NCBI RefSeq assembly: GCF_017355265.1 | Contig: NZ_JADIJQ010000003.1 | Span: forward strand, 62,001 to 126,000 | Length of the DNA stretch: 64,000 bases | From: Tessaracoccus sp. SD287 | GTDB taxonomy: Bacteria > Actinomycetota > Actinomycetes > Propionibacteriales > Propionibacteriaceae | Direction: 5' to 3' | Shown: one piece after another, positions 1 to 8,140 of the stretch | Layout of the letters: every line of letters begins with the position of its first letter | Position numbering within the stretch: position 1 is the first letter of the stretch | Position numbers and translations under genes: made by a program | The notes under the pieces: generated by a model | Seen by the model: only the letters and a program-made list of their open reading frames with translations | The model's database searches: none | Told to the model about the DNA's origin: nothing

Positions 1-426
1 ATCGGTGATCAGCTTGGGGCTGGAGGTCACCACCGCACAGGGCACCCCGGCGGCCCGGGCCTCGGCGAGCAGCGCCTCGATGCCGGGACGAAACGCCGGT
101 TCGGTCTGCCGCACCTTGGCGACGACCCGCTCGAACAGTTCGGCCATGAAGTCCTCGGGCCGGGTCTGGTCGTCGCCGAGTTCTTCCAGCATCAGCCGCA
201 CCGTGCTCGGCACGGAGGTGCCGTTGCGGGCCTGGGCGTCGGCGTAGTCCCAGTGACCGCCGCGTTCGGCCATCATCTCCAGTTCGACGTCGATCCACAG
301 CGGCTCGGTGTCGACCAGGGTTCCGTCGAAGTCGAACAGCAGCGCCGCGACGTGCTGGGGGCCGGTCGGGTGCTGGGTGGTCGGGTGCTGGGTGGTCGTG
401 TCCGCGTGGGCGGTGTCAACGGGCAT
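1..426 (-). CDS. HAD-superfamily hydrolase (3' part outside window)
   Basis: Partial gene: 142 codons are visible before the frame leaves the window; relatives are usually 210-240 residues. After a 24-residue extension rich in His, Thr and Gln (two QHPTT copies), motif I reads LLFDFDGTLVDTEP, with nucleophile Asp32 and acid/base Asp34. Motif II is seen as VVTSS near residue 137. About 100 residues between motifs I and II fits a C1 helical cap, as in phosphoglycolate phosphatase and beta-phosphoglucomutase relatives; the Lys and DD motifs lie beyond the edge. The ATG overlaps the last 11 bases of metH, so translation is probably coupled to metH. Substrate unknown; a phosphatase or phosphomutase is most likely. 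Confidence 0.85.
   Translation of the reverse strand, partial: MPVDTAHADTTTQHPTTQHPTGPQHVAALLFDFDGTLVDTEPLWIDVELEMMAERGGHWDYADAQARNGTSVPSTVRLMLEELGDDQTRPEDFMAELFERVVAKVRQTEPAFRPGIEALLAEARAAGVPCAVVTSSPKLITD
365..394. repeat. 15-bp tandem repeat, two copies
   Basis: Two exact copies of GTCGGGTGCTGGGTG lie head to tail inside the HAD hydrolase gene and encode the duplicated QHPTT segment of its N-terminal extension. Unit length is a multiple of three, so copy number could vary without breaking the frame. Confidence 0.8.
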
Positions 427-3400
427 TGAAGTACTTGGCCTCCGGGTGGTGGACGATGATCGCGTCGGTGGACTGTTCGGGGTGCAGCTGCAGCTCCTCG
501 GACAGGTTCACCCCGATCCGGGACGGGTCGAGCAGTTCGACCAGCAGTTGGCGGCTCTCCAGGTCGGGGCAGGCCGGGTAGCCGAAGCTGTAGCGCGACC
601 CACGGTAGGCCTGGTCACGGATGGCCTCGTCGACGGGTCCGTCGGCCGCGGCCAGGCCGAGCTCGGCGCGCACCCGGGAGTGCCACAGCTCGGCCAGCGC
701 CTCGGTCAGCTGGACGCTGAGGCCGTGCAGTTCGAGGTAGTCGCGGTAGGCATTGGCCTCGAAGAGCTTGGCCGTCTCGCGGGCCACCTGCGGGCCCATG
801 GTGACCAGCTGCATGGCAAAGGTGTCGGGGCCGAACTCGGCAGCCTCGGCCTCGTCACGGAAGAAGTCGGCCAGGCACAACCGCTTGTCGCGGCGCTGCC
901 GGGGAAAGTCCCAGCTGCCCAGTTCGCGGCTGTGGTCGGCGGGGTCGAGCACCACCAGCGTCTTCTCGCGGCTGAACACCGGGAAGTAGCCGTGCACCAC
1001 CCCGAACTCGCCAATGCTCTCGGCGCGGATGCGGTCGAGCCACATCCGCAGCCGGGGACGGGCCTCGGTCTCGACCAGTTCCTCGAAGCTGGGGCCACCC
1101 TTCAGCGACCGCAGACCCCACTGGCCCATGAACGTGGCCCGCTCGTCGAGCCAGCCGACAATGTCGTTCAGGGCGATGCCCTTGGTGACCCGGGTGCCCC
1201 AGAACGGCGGCTCGGGCACCTCGACGCTGCCGGGCACCGGACGGGCGACGTCGGATCGGCCCAGGTCCTCGGGCTCTTCGATCTCGACCAGCGAGCCGCG
1301 GGCGGTGCGACGCTTGCGCGGTTCGGGCAGCTTCGCGCCCGGCACGCCCTTCTTGACGGCCATCACCGCGTCCATCAGGCTGAGGCCCTCGAAGGCGTCC
1401 TTGGCGTAGCGCACCTCGCCCTCGAACATGCCGTTGAGGTCCTCCTCAACATAGGCACGGGTCAGCGCGGCACCGCCGAGCAGCACCGGGTAGCGGCTGG
1501 CCAGCCCCCGGGCGTTGAGCTCGGACAGGTTGTCCTTCATCACCATGGTGGACTTCACCAGCAGCCCGGACATGCCGATGGCGTCGGCGCGGGCGGCTTC
1601 GGCGGCCTCGATGATCTCGGTGATGGTCTTCTTGATGCCAATGTTGACCACGGTGTAGCCGTTGTTGGACACGATGATGTCGACCAGGTTCTTGCCGATG
1701 TCGTGGACGTCACCCTTGACCGTGGCCAGCACGATGGTGCCCTTGCCCTCGGTGTCGGCCTTTTCCATGTGCGGCTCCAGGTGGGCCACGGCCCGCTTCA
1801 TCACCTCGGCCGACTGCAGCACGAAGGGCAGCTGCATCTGGCCCGAGCCGAACAGCTCACCGACGGTCTTCATACCGGCCAGCAGGTCGACGTTGATGAT
1901 GTCGAGGGCCGGCTTGACGCCCAGCGCCTCGTCCAGGTCCTCGAACAGGCCGCGGTCATTGCCGTCGACGATCCGCCGGGCCAGGCGCTCGTCCAGCGGC
2001 AGCGCCAACAGCTCGGCGTCGCGGCTGGCCTTCATGTCGGCGGTGGTGACCCCGTCGAAGAGTTCCAGGAACTTCTGCAGCGGGTCGTAGTCGTCGCTGC
2101 GACGGTCGTAGACCATGTCGAGGGCGACCTCGCGCTGCTCGTCGGGGATGCGGTCCATGGGGACGATCTTGGCGGCGTGGACGATGGCCGAGTCCAGGCC
2201 CGCCTTGACGGCCTCGGCCAGGAAGACCGAGTTCAGGACGATGCGGGCGGCCGGGTTCAACCCGAAGGAGATGTTGGAGACACCCAGGGTGGTGCGCACC
2301 CGGGGGTGCCGCTTCTTGAGCTCGCGGATGGCGTCCAGGGTGGCGACCCCGTCGCGGCGGGTCTCCTCCTGGCCGGTGCCGATGGGGAAGGTCAGGCAGT
2401 CGACCAGGATGTCGCCGACGTCCAGGCCCCAGTTGGTGGTCAGGTCGTCGATCAGCCGTTCGGCGACCGCGACCTTCCACTCGGCGGTGCGGGCCTGGCC
2501 CTGCTCGTCAATGGTCAGCGCGACCACGGCGGCGCCGTGCTCGGCGACGATCGGCATCACCCGGGCGTAGCGGGAGTCGGGTCCGTCCCCGTCCTCGTAG
2601 TTGACCGAGTTGATGATGCAGCGCCCGGCCAGGGACTCCAGGCCGGCGGCGATCACCTCCGGTTCGGTCGAGTCGAGCATGATCGGCAGGGTCACCGAGG
2701 TGGCGAAGCGGCTGGCGATCTGGCGCATGTCCTGCTCGCCGGGGCGTCCGACGTAGTCGACGCACAGGTCGATCAGGTGGGCGCCGTCGCCGGACTGGTT
2801 GCGGGCGATCTCGACCATCTCGTCGAGGTTGCCCTCCAGCATGGCCGCCTTGAAGGCCTTGGAGCCGTTGGCATTGGCGCGTTCACCAATGCTGAGGTAG
2901 CTGGCGTCCTGGGCGAAGGGCACCTCGTTGTACAGCGAACTGACCGCATTGTTGGGTTCGACCTGGCGGGCGACGACCTCACGGCCCCGGACCCGGTCGA
3001 CGACCTGGCGGATGTGCTCGGGGGTGGTGCCGCAGCAGCCACCGACCAGGCTCAGGCCGTAGTCGGCGCAGAACCGGTCGGCGGCGTCGGCCAGTTCCTC
3101 GGGGGTGAGCGGGTACTGGGCGCCGTCCTTGGTCAGCATGGGCAGACCGGCGTTGGGCATCACCTCCAGGCCGATCTGGGCGTTCTGGGACAGGTGGCGC
3201 AGGTGTTCGGACATCTCGGCGGGGCCGGTGGCGCAGTTCAGGCCGATCAGGTCAATGCCGAGCGGCTGCAGGGTGGTCAGCGCGGCACCGATCTCCGAAC
3301 CCATCAGCATGGTGCCGGTGGTCTCGATGGTGACGTTGACGAAGATCGGCAGGTCCACCCCGGCCTCGGCGCGGGCCCGCTTGGCGGCGATCACGGCGGC

Positions 3401-3916
3401 CTTGGCCTGCAGCAGGTCCTGGCTGGTCTCGACCTGAATTGCGTCGATGCCGCCACGGATCATCGCGGCGACCTGCAACTGGTAGGCGTCGCGGATGGCG
3501 CGGAAGTCGACCTGGCCCAGGCTGGGCAGCTTGGTGCCGGGCCCCATCGAGCCGAGCACCCAGCGCGGACGCTCGGGGGTGGCGTGCTTGTCAGCGGCCT
3601 GTCGGGCGATCCGGGCGGCGGCCTCGGCCAGCTCCTCGAGCTGGTCGACGATGCCGTACTCGGCCAGGGCGGCCAGGTTGGTGCCAAAGGTGTTGGTCAG
3701 GACGAAGTCGGCACCAACGGCCAGGTAGGCCTCGTGGATGCCGGCGACCACGTCCGGGCGGGTCAGGCTCAGCACCTCGTTGCAGCCCTCGTGGCCGTTG
3801 AAGTCGGCGTCGACGTCCAGGTCGACGCCCTGGAGCATCGTTCCCATGGCCCCGTCAGCCACGAGAACGCGATGACCAAGGACACGCCGGAGCGCTTCGA
3901 CACGGGTTTCAGACAT
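416..3916 (-). CDS. metH: Cobalamin-dependent methionine synthase
   Basis: Transfers a methyl group from 5-methyltetrahydrofolate to homocysteine through methylcobalamin, in the cytosol. At about 1166 residues all four modules are present. The homocysteine-binding barrel has zinc cysteines in LNCATGP (about 230) and GGCCGTTPEH (about 297). The pterin-binding domain follows (about 340-620). The cap and B12 domain has the cobalt-coordinating His in GDVHDIGKN (about 740). The C-terminal S-adenosylmethionine activation domain has SFGYPACPDLE (about 1114). A GTG two codons upstream (3922) is possible, but ATG 3916 sits exactly 7 nt after a TAGGCT -10 and no Shine-Dalgarno is seen, which points to a leaderless message starting at this ATG. 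The downstream HAD gene overlaps its end. Confidence 0.97.
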   Translation of the reverse strand: MSETRVEALRRVLGHRVLVADGAMGTMLQGVDLDVDADFNGHEGCNEVLSLTRPDVVAGIHEAYLAVGADFVLTNTFGTNLAALAEYGIVDQLEELAEAAARIARQAADKHATPERPRWVLGSMGPGTKLPSLGQVDFRAIRDAYQLQVAAMIRGGIDAIQVETSQDLLQAKAAVIAAKRARAEAGVDLPIFVNVTIETTGTMLMGSEIGAALTTLQPLGIDLIGLNCATGPAEMSEHLRHLSQNAQIGLEVMPNAGLPMLTKDGAQYPLTPEELADAADRFCADYGLSLVGGCCGTTPEHIRQVVDRVRGREVVARQVEPNNAVSSLYNEVPFAQDASYLSIGERANANGSKAFKAAMLEGNLDEMVEIARNQSGDGAHLIDLCVDYVGRPGEQDMRQIASRFATSVTLPIMLDSTEPEVIAAGLESLAGRCIINSVNYEDGDGPDSRYARVMPIVAEHGAAVVALTIDEQGQARTAEWKVAVAERLIDDLTTNWGLDVGDILVDCLTFPIGTGQEETRRDGVATLDAIRELKKRHPRVRTTLGVSNISFGLNPAARIVLNSVFLAEAVKAGLDSAIVHAAKIVPMDRIPDEQREVALDMVYDRRSDDYDPLQKFLELFDGVTTADMKASRDAELLALPLDERLARRIVDGNDRGLFEDLDEALGVKPALDIINVDLLAGMKTVGELFGSGQMQLPFVLQSAEVMKRAVAHLEPHMEKADTEGKGTIVLATVKGDVHDIGKNLVDIIVSNNGYTVVNIGIKKTITEIIEAAEAARADAIGMSGLLVKSTMVMKDNLSELNARGLASRYPVLLGGAALTRAYVEEDLNGMFEGEVRYAKDAFEGLSLMDAVMAVKKGVPGAKLPEPRKRRTARGSLVEIEEPEDLGRSDVARPVPGSVEVPEPPFWGTRVTKGIALNDIVGWLDERATFMGQWGLRSLKGGPSFEELVETEARPRLRMWLDRIRAESIGEFGVVHGYFPVFSREKTLVVLDPADHSRELGSWDFPRQRRDKRLCLADFFRDEAEAAEFGPDTFAMQLVTMGPQVARETAKLFEANAYRDYLELHGLSVQLTEALAELWHSRVRAELGLAAADGPVDEAIRDQAYRGSRYSFGYPACPDLESRQLLVELLDPSRIGVNLSEELQLHPEQSTDAIIVHHPEAKYFNAR

Positions 3917-3923
3917 GCCCACC

Positions 3924-3929
3924 AGCCTA
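3924..3929 (-). promoter_or_regulatory. metH -10 element (leaderless)
   Basis: TAGGCT on the minus strand, 7 nt before ATG 3916. There is no convincing -35 and no ribosome-binding site, so the transcript start is predicted at the A of the start codon. Confidence 0.6.
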
Positions 3930-3961
3930 GTCCAGCGCCCCGAGGTGGCCTTCCGGGAGCA

Positions 3962-3973
3962 GTCCCGCGGGAC
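3962..3973. repeat. 12-bp perfect palindrome between metH and the PAC2 gene
   Basis: GTCCCGCGGGAC is a perfect palindrome just upstream of the PAC2 -10 hexamer, in the spacer where a repressor could bind. It lies in the 72-bp region between two divergent start codons. Function is inferred only from position. Confidence 0.4.
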
Positions 3974-3976
3974 GGA

Positions 3977-3982
3977 TAGGCT
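3977..3982 (+). promoter_or_regulatory. PAC2 gene -10 element (leaderless)
   Basis: TAGGCT followed by 6 nt and then ATG 3989. The same hexamer serves the divergent metH start, and neither gene has a Shine-Dalgarno. Confidence 0.6.
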
Positions 3983-3988
3983 GGGCCG

Positions 3989-4813
3989 ATGGAGTTGGAT
4001 GTGTCAAACCTGCGCCAGCCGGCGGTGGTGGCAGCCTTCCGCGGCTGGAATGACGCCGGCGAGGCAGCCACGTCCGTGATCAGGCATCTGGTGCTGGGCA
4101 ACGAGACCCATGAGGTGCTCGTCTTCGACGAGGGCTACTACGACCTGCGGCAGAGTCGTCCGATCGTGCACACCCTTGACGGCAAGAAGGTGCTGAAGTG
4201 GCCCAACACCTGCATGGCCGTGTGCCGGACACCGCAGCGGGACCTGTTGGTGGTGGTGGGCGACGAACCCAACTTCGACTGGGCCGACCTGTGCCAGGAG
4301 ATCCTGGCGACGATCACCCAATGTCACGCGACGCCGGTGGTGGTGCTGGGGTCGATGAACTCCGATGACCCCCACTCCCGTCCGCTGCCGGTCTCGGTCG
4401 ATGCCACCAACCACGACCTGGTCTGGGGCATGGGCACCGAGGAGTCCGACTACTCCGGGCCGACCGGCATCACCGGGGTGTTGTCGCTGGTGGCGGCCGA
4501 GGCAGGACATGACGTGGTGTCGATGTGGGTCTCCACGCCGTCCTACACCGCAGACGAGGAGTGCGCCAAGGCCACCTTGGCGCTGGCGCGGCGGGTCTCG
4601 GAGGTGCTGGGCGTCGACTTCGACTGGGCCGCACTGGAGAAGTCGGCCGACCAGTGGGAACAGCAGGTCACCGAGCTGGTCGAGACCGACCCCGACATGC
4701 TGCGCTACGTCCGCGCGTTGGAGGCCTCCAGCGACCGGAGCCTGGCCCCCACCAGCGGCGAGGACCTGGCTGCCCAGATCGAGGAGTTCCTGCGCGACGG
4801 GGACGATGGCTAG
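3989..4813 (+). CDS. PAC2 family protein (proteasome-assembly-chaperone-like)
   Basis: 274 residues, the usual length of actinobacterial PAC2 proteins. The N-terminus has the family signature AAFRGWNDAGEAAT (about 14-27), followed by an alpha/beta domain with the GSMNSDDPHSRP segment near 123 and a charged C-terminal helix region. PAC2 domains are named after a eukaryotic 20S proteasome assembly chaperone; the role of bacterial members is not settled, and no proteasome gene is in this window. It stands alone on the plus strand, divergent from metH and convergent with rpe, 11 nt separating the two stop codons. The start is supported by TAGGCT 6 nt upstream. Confidence 0.85.
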   Translation: MELDVSNLRQPAVVAAFRGWNDAGEAATSVIRHLVLGNETHEVLVFDEGYYDLRQSRPIVHTLDGKKVLKWPNTCMAVCRTPQRDLLVVVGDEPNFDWADLCQEILATITQCHATPVVVLGSMNSDDPHSRPLPVSVDATNHDLVWGMGTEESDYSGPTGITGVLSLVAAEAGHDVVSMWVSTPSYTADEECAKATLALARRVSEVLGVDFDWAALEKSADQWEQQVTELVETDPDMLRYVRALEASSDRSLAPTSGEDLAAQIEEFLRDGDDG

Positions 4814-4824
4814 TGCGGCTGCGG

Positions 4825-5493
4825 CTAGTGCGCGTGGGCCGCGTCCGCAGCGATCTGGCGCAACTCGTTGACCATGGCGTCGGGGTCGGCCGCGCGGTAG
4901 ACCGCTGAACCGGCCACGAAGGTGTCGGCGCCGGCCTCGGCGCAGCGTCCGATGGTTTCGATGGTCACGCCGCCGTCGACCTGAATGCGGATCTCCTGGC
5001 CGGTCTTGTCGGCGAGTTCGCGGGCGCGACGGATCTTGGGCAGCACCAGGTCGAGGAACTTCTGGCCGCCGAAGCCGGGCTCGACGGTCATCAGCAGCAG
5101 CATGTCGAGTTCGCCCAGCATCTCGGCGTAGGGCTCGATGGGGGTGGCCGGCTTCAGCGCCATCGACGCCTTGGCGCCCAGCTTGCGCAGTTCCCGGGCC
5201 AGTCGGATGGGGGCGGCCGCGGCCTCGACGTGGAAGGTGATGGTCTCGGCGCCGGCTTCGGCATAGGCGGGTGCCCAGCGGTCGGCGTCCTCGATCATCA
5301 GGTGGATGTCGAGTTCCTTGTCGGTGGCCCCGCGGATGGCCTCGACCACGGGCAGACCCAGGGTCAGGTTGGGGACGAAGTGGTTGTCCATCACGTCGAC
5401 GTGCACGCCGTCAGCGCTCGGGATTCGTTCGATCTCGCCACGCAGGTTGGCGAAGTCGGCGTTCAAAATGCTCGGTGTGATCCTCATGCCCAT
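4825..5493 (-). CDS. rpe: Ribulose-phosphate 3-epimerase
   Basis: Interconverts D-ribulose 5-phosphate and D-xylulose 5-phosphate in the pentose phosphate pathway. The 222-residue TIM barrel shows the family motifs in order: [10 protein letters not shown] (about 8-17), the metal-binding [14 protein letters not shown] (about 31-44), [13 protein letters not shown] (about 136-148) with the phosphate-binding glycines, and QVDGGVT (about 172-178) with the catalytic Asp. It lies downstream of rsmB on the same strand, as in other actinobacteria (fmt-rsmB-rpe), but with its own predicted leaderless promoter: TAGGAT 6 nt before ATG 5493. An in-frame ATG two codons later is the alternative start. Confidence 0.96.
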   Translation of the reverse strand: MGMRITPSILNADFANLRGEIERIPSADGVHVDVMDNHFVPNLTLGLPVVEAIRGATDKELDIHLMIEDADRWAPAYAEAGAETITFHVEAAAAPIRLARELRKLGAKASMALKPATPIEPYAEMLGELDMLLLMTVEPGFGGQKFLDLVLPKIRRARELADKTGQEIRIQVDGGVTIETIGRCAEAGADTFVAGSAVYRAADPDAMVNELRQIAADAAHAH

Positions 5494-5499
5494 GGCCGG

Positions 5500-5505
5500 A
5501 TCCTA
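5500..5505 (-). promoter_or_regulatory. rpe -10 element (leaderless)
   Basis: TAGGAT on the minus strand, 6 nt before ATG 5493, in the 43-bp rsmB-rpe gap. No ribosome-binding site is visible. Confidence 0.55.
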
Positions 5506-5536
5506 TCGGCCGGGTGCTGAGACGTCCTGAGGTGGA

Positions 5537-6985
5537 TCAGTCGGTGCGCCGCAGCAGCGCCGCGAACATCGCATCGGTGCCATGCCGGTGCGGCCACAAC
5601 TGCAGCATCCGCTCGTCATCGGGATGGGTGGCATCGGGCACGTCGGGCAGCAGCGCCGGCGCGTCCAGCAGGTCGGCCTCGGGGTGTCGGTCCATGAAGG
5701 CCTGCACCTGTTCGATGCTCTCCAACGGATGCGGTGAACAGGTGACGTAGGCCAGCACTCCCCCGACCGCCGTCGACTGCCAGGCGGACTCCATCAACCC
5801 GGCCTGCAGGTCGACCAGTTCGGCCAGGTCCTGTTCGGTGCGTCGCCAGCGTGAGTCGGGGCGTCGCCGCAGCGAGCCGAGCCCGGTGCACGGCACGTCG
5901 GTCATCACCCGGGCAAAGGCACCAGGCTGCCAGGCGGGGGCGAGCCCGTCGGCGGCCAGCACCGTCCACCCGTCCTCGTAGCGCGCCAGCGCCTGGCTCA
6001 CCAGCTTCGCCCGGTGCGGGGCCTTTTCGCTGGCCACCAGCGAGGCGCCCTGTTCACGGGCGAGCCCGGTCAGCAGCGCCGCCTTGCCACCGGGCCCGGC
6101 GCAGATGTCCAGCCAGGGCATCCCGGCAACCTCCGGCCCGACAGGCGCCAGCGACAGCAGCCAGGCGATCAGTTGGCTCCCCTCGTCCTGCACCCCGGCG
6201 CGGCCCTGCCGCACCTCCTTCAACGCACCGGGATTGCCCGGTCGCCTGAACCCGAACGGGCTGAACGGTGTCGGCTCCAGGCCCGTTTCGCTCAGCGCAT
6301 CCCGCTCGATGAGCCCGGGCCGGACCACCAGGGTCGGTGTGGCGGGCACATTGTTGGCCAGCAGGGCTGCCTCGGCGTCATCGCCCAGCAGGTAGTCATA
6401 GACGTCGGCGATCCACCGCGGGTGGTGCGTCCGGGTGGCCAACTCGCCCAGGTAGTCCTCCTCGGCGCTGAGCAGGTCGAGCCAGCCGGCCAGGTCCTGG
6501 CGGCCGACCTTGCGGGCGATGGCATTGATCACCCCGGTGACCCGGTGCCCGACGGCGATGCGTCCCAGGTTGACGGCCTCGTCCACGGCAGCATGGGCAG
6601 GGGTGCGCATCGAGAGTTGTTCGTGGGCCGACAGCCGCAGCACCGTCACCACGGCCGGTTCCAGCGAGCCGATCTCACGGCCACTGGCGCGTTCAATGAT
6701 GCGGTCGTAGGTGCCCAGCAGCCGGGCGGTGCCGTTGACCAGTTCGGTGGCCGTCGCTGCCTGCTGGGAGTCCAGCTGGTGCCGACTGATCACCGTCCCC
6801 AGCGCCAGGTTGGCGAACGAGTCGTCGGTCGCCACCTGGAACAGGGCGTCATAGGCGGCCCGCCGGGCCGGGCTCACCGTCACCCCGCGGCGGGTGTCCT
6901 CAGGGGGTTGACCGGCCGGGTCAGGATGCGCATTCTGCCCCCCACGACGGTCGTCTCGGCGCGGCTGTGAGCGTTGGTTGTTCAA
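5537..6985 (-). CDS. rsmB: 16S rRNA m5C967-type methyltransferase RsmB
   Basis: S-adenosylmethionine-dependent rRNA cytosine-C5 methyltransferase of the Sun/Fmu family. A basic, disordered 35-residue start is followed by a NusB-like RNA-binding helical domain (about 40-170) and the methyltransferase domain. The latter has the AdoMet loop DICAGPGGKA (near 295) and both family cysteines, in DVPCTGLGS (about 364) and YVTCSPHP (about 415). Length of 482 is slightly above E. coli RsmB (429) because of the N-terminal tail. The start is TTG at 6985, chosen because CAGGAG lies 9 nt upstream. The divergent dhaK promoter shares the 128-bp upstream region. Confidence 0.93.
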   Translation of the reverse strand: MNNQRSQPRRDDRRGGQNAHPDPAGQPPEDTRRGVTVSPARRAAYDALFQVATDDSFANLALGTVISRHQLDSQQAATATELVNGTARLLGTYDRIIERASGREIGSLEPAVVTVLRLSAHEQLSMRTPAHAAVDEAVNLGRIAVGHRVTGVINAIARKVGRQDLAGWLDLLSAEEDYLGELATRTHHPRWIADVYDYLLGDDAEAALLANNVPATPTLVVRPGLIERDALSETGLEPTPFSPFGFRRPGNPGALKEVRQGRAGVQDEGSQLIAWLLSLAPVGPEVAGMPWLDICAGPGGKAALLTGLAREQGASLVASEKAPHRAKLVSQALARYEDGWTVLAADGLAPAWQPGAFARVMTDVPCTGLGSLRRRPDSRWRRTEQDLAELVDLQAGLMESAWQSTAVGGVLAYVTCSPHPLESIEQVQAFMDRHPEADLLDAPALLPDVPDATHPDDERMLQLWPHRHGTDAMFAALLRRTD

Positions 6986-7010
6986 GGAGGAAGACTCCTG
7001 TCAGAAACAC

Positions 7011-7040
7011 TTGTCTATACAGGTTCGGCCTGTCTAGGGT
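7011..7040 (+). promoter_or_regulatory. dhaK operon promoter with overlapping inverted repeat
   Basis: TTGTCT (-35, 7011-7016), 18-nt spacer, TAGGGT (-10, 7035-7040). Inside it TATACAGG-TTCGG-CCTGTCTA (7016-7036) forms an 8-bp inverted repeat with one mismatch, placed like a repressor operator. The predicted transcript start coincides with ATG 7048. Confidence 0.5.
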
Positions 7041-7047
7041 GAGAGCC

Positions 7048-7101
7048 ATGCGGTCGCGCCCAAGTGTGGTGCGACCGGGGCAATGGTGCCTCAGTCTATG
7101 A
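7048..7101 (+). CDS. Leaderless 17-codon upstream ORF of dhaK
   Basis: ATG 7048 lies exactly 7 nt after the TAGGGT -10, so ribosomes could initiate on the 5' end of the transcript. The frame encodes MRSRPSVVRPGQWCLSL and stops at 7099-7101, directly before the dhaK Shine-Dalgarno GGGAG (7103-7107) and 12 nt before the dhaK ATG. A stem-loop occupies codons 2-10. No similarity to a known leader peptide is recognised. It may couple or modulate dhaK translation, or simply be a by-product of a leaderless start; peptide production is unproven. Confidence 0.4.
   Translation: MRSRPSVVRPGQWCLSL
7051..7077 (+). repeat. Stem-loop at the 5' end of the dhaK transcript
   Basis: CGGTCGCGCC (7051-7060) pairs with GGTGCGACCG (7068-7077) around the loop CAAGTGT: ten pairs, one of them G-U. 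It starts three bases after the predicted transcript start. It could protect the mRNA 5' end, be an operator, or regulate the upstream ORF. Confidence 0.6.
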
Positions 7102-7113
7102 CGGGAGCAGACA

Positions 7114-8115
7114 ATGAAGAAACTCATCAACGATCCGGAGAACGTCCTCACGGAGTTCATGCGCGGGTTCAGCATCGCGCACAAGGATCTGGTCGAGTAC
7201 AAGACCGACCCGGTGCACTTCCACCGTGCCGGTGGCGCCGTGGCGGGCAAGGTGGGCGTTGTGTCCGGCGGAGGTTCGGGCCATGAGCCCCTGGGCGGCG
7301 GCTACGTCGGTCGGGGCATGCTGGACGCCGTGGCCCCCGGTGCCTTCTTCAGTTCCCCCACCCCTGACCAGATCGCGGCCGCCACCCAGGCGGCTGACGG
7401 CGGCGCCGGCGTCCTGCACGTCGTCCTGAACTACTCCGGCGACATCATGAACTTCGAGATGGGGGCTGAGATCGCTGCCGCCGAGGGCATCGAGGTGCAG
7501 TCGGTCGTCATTGACGACGACGTCGCCGTGGAGGACTCCACCTGGACCGCCGGACGCCGTGGCGTCGCCGGCGCCATCACCGCCATGAAGATGATCGGTG
7601 CGGCCACCGACCTGGGCTACGACCTGAACGAGACCGCCCGGGTCGCCCGGAAGATCAACGACTCGATGGGCACCATGGGCTTGGCCCTGACCGCCTGCAC
7701 CGTCCCGACCGCCGGCAAGCCGTCCTTCGACCTGGACGAGAACGAGATCGAACTCGGCATCGGCGTCCACGGCGAGCCCGGCGTCCGCCGCGTCCCGATC
7801 ATGCCGGCCGACGACATCACCGACGTGCTCGTCGACACCGTCGTCAAGGACATGAAGCTGAGCTCGGGCGAGGACGTCCTGCTTTTCGTCAACGGTCTGG
7901 GCGGCACCCCGCTGCACGAGCAGTACATCCTGTTCAACCACGCCTGGGACAAGCTCGACGGACTCGGCGTCAACGTCGTGCGCAGCCAGGTCGGCAACTA
8001 CTTCACCTCGATCGAGATGGCGGGCGCCTCCATCACGATCATGCGACTCGACGACGAACTGACCAAGTTGTTCGACGCGCCGGTGCATACTGCTGGATGG
8101 CGCGCCGGAGCCTGA
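7114..8115 (+). CDS. dhaK: PTS-type dihydroxyacetone kinase, DhaK subunit
   Basis: Binds dihydroxyacetone covalently and passes it to phosphorylation by the ADP-loaded DhaL subunit; product is dihydroxyacetone phosphate for glycolysis. At 333 residues the Dak1 fold is complete, and all three active-site residues known from E. coli DhaK have counterparts: His57 in GGGSGHEP, Asp110 in YSGD, and the hemiaminal-forming His219 in GIGVHGEPG. ATG 7114 has GGGAG 6 nt upstream. dhaL follows after 25 nt. The PTS phosphodonor subunit DhaM is not in this window, so either it is encoded elsewhere or the phosphate source differs. A DhaK-DhaL fusion of another subfamily lies 13 kb away. Confidence 0.95.
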   Translation: MKKLINDPENVLTEFMRGFSIAHKDLVEYKTDPVHFHRAGGAVAGKVGVVSGGGSGHEPLGGGYVGRGMLDAVAPGAFFSSPTPDQIAAATQAADGGAGVLHVVLNYSGDIMNFEMGAEIAAAEGIEVQSVVIDDDVAVEDSTWTAGRRGVAGAITAMKMIGAATDLGYDLNETARVARKINDSMGTMGLALTACTVPTAGKPSFDLDENEIELGIGVHGEPGVRRVPIMPADDITDVLVDTVVKDMKLSSGEDVLLFVNGLGGTPLHEQYILFNHAWDKLDGLGVNVVRSQVGNYFTSIEMAGASITIMRLDDELTKLFDAPVHTAGWRAGA

Positions 8116-8140
8116 TCGCCGGTCCAACTGAGAGGAAAAC

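Noticed and set aside
308-3979. Very long open frame on the plus strand opposite metH
   Set aside because: It is the high-GC mirror of metH; the sequence is rich in Gly, Val, Leu, Gln and His with no domain, and metH is unmistakable.
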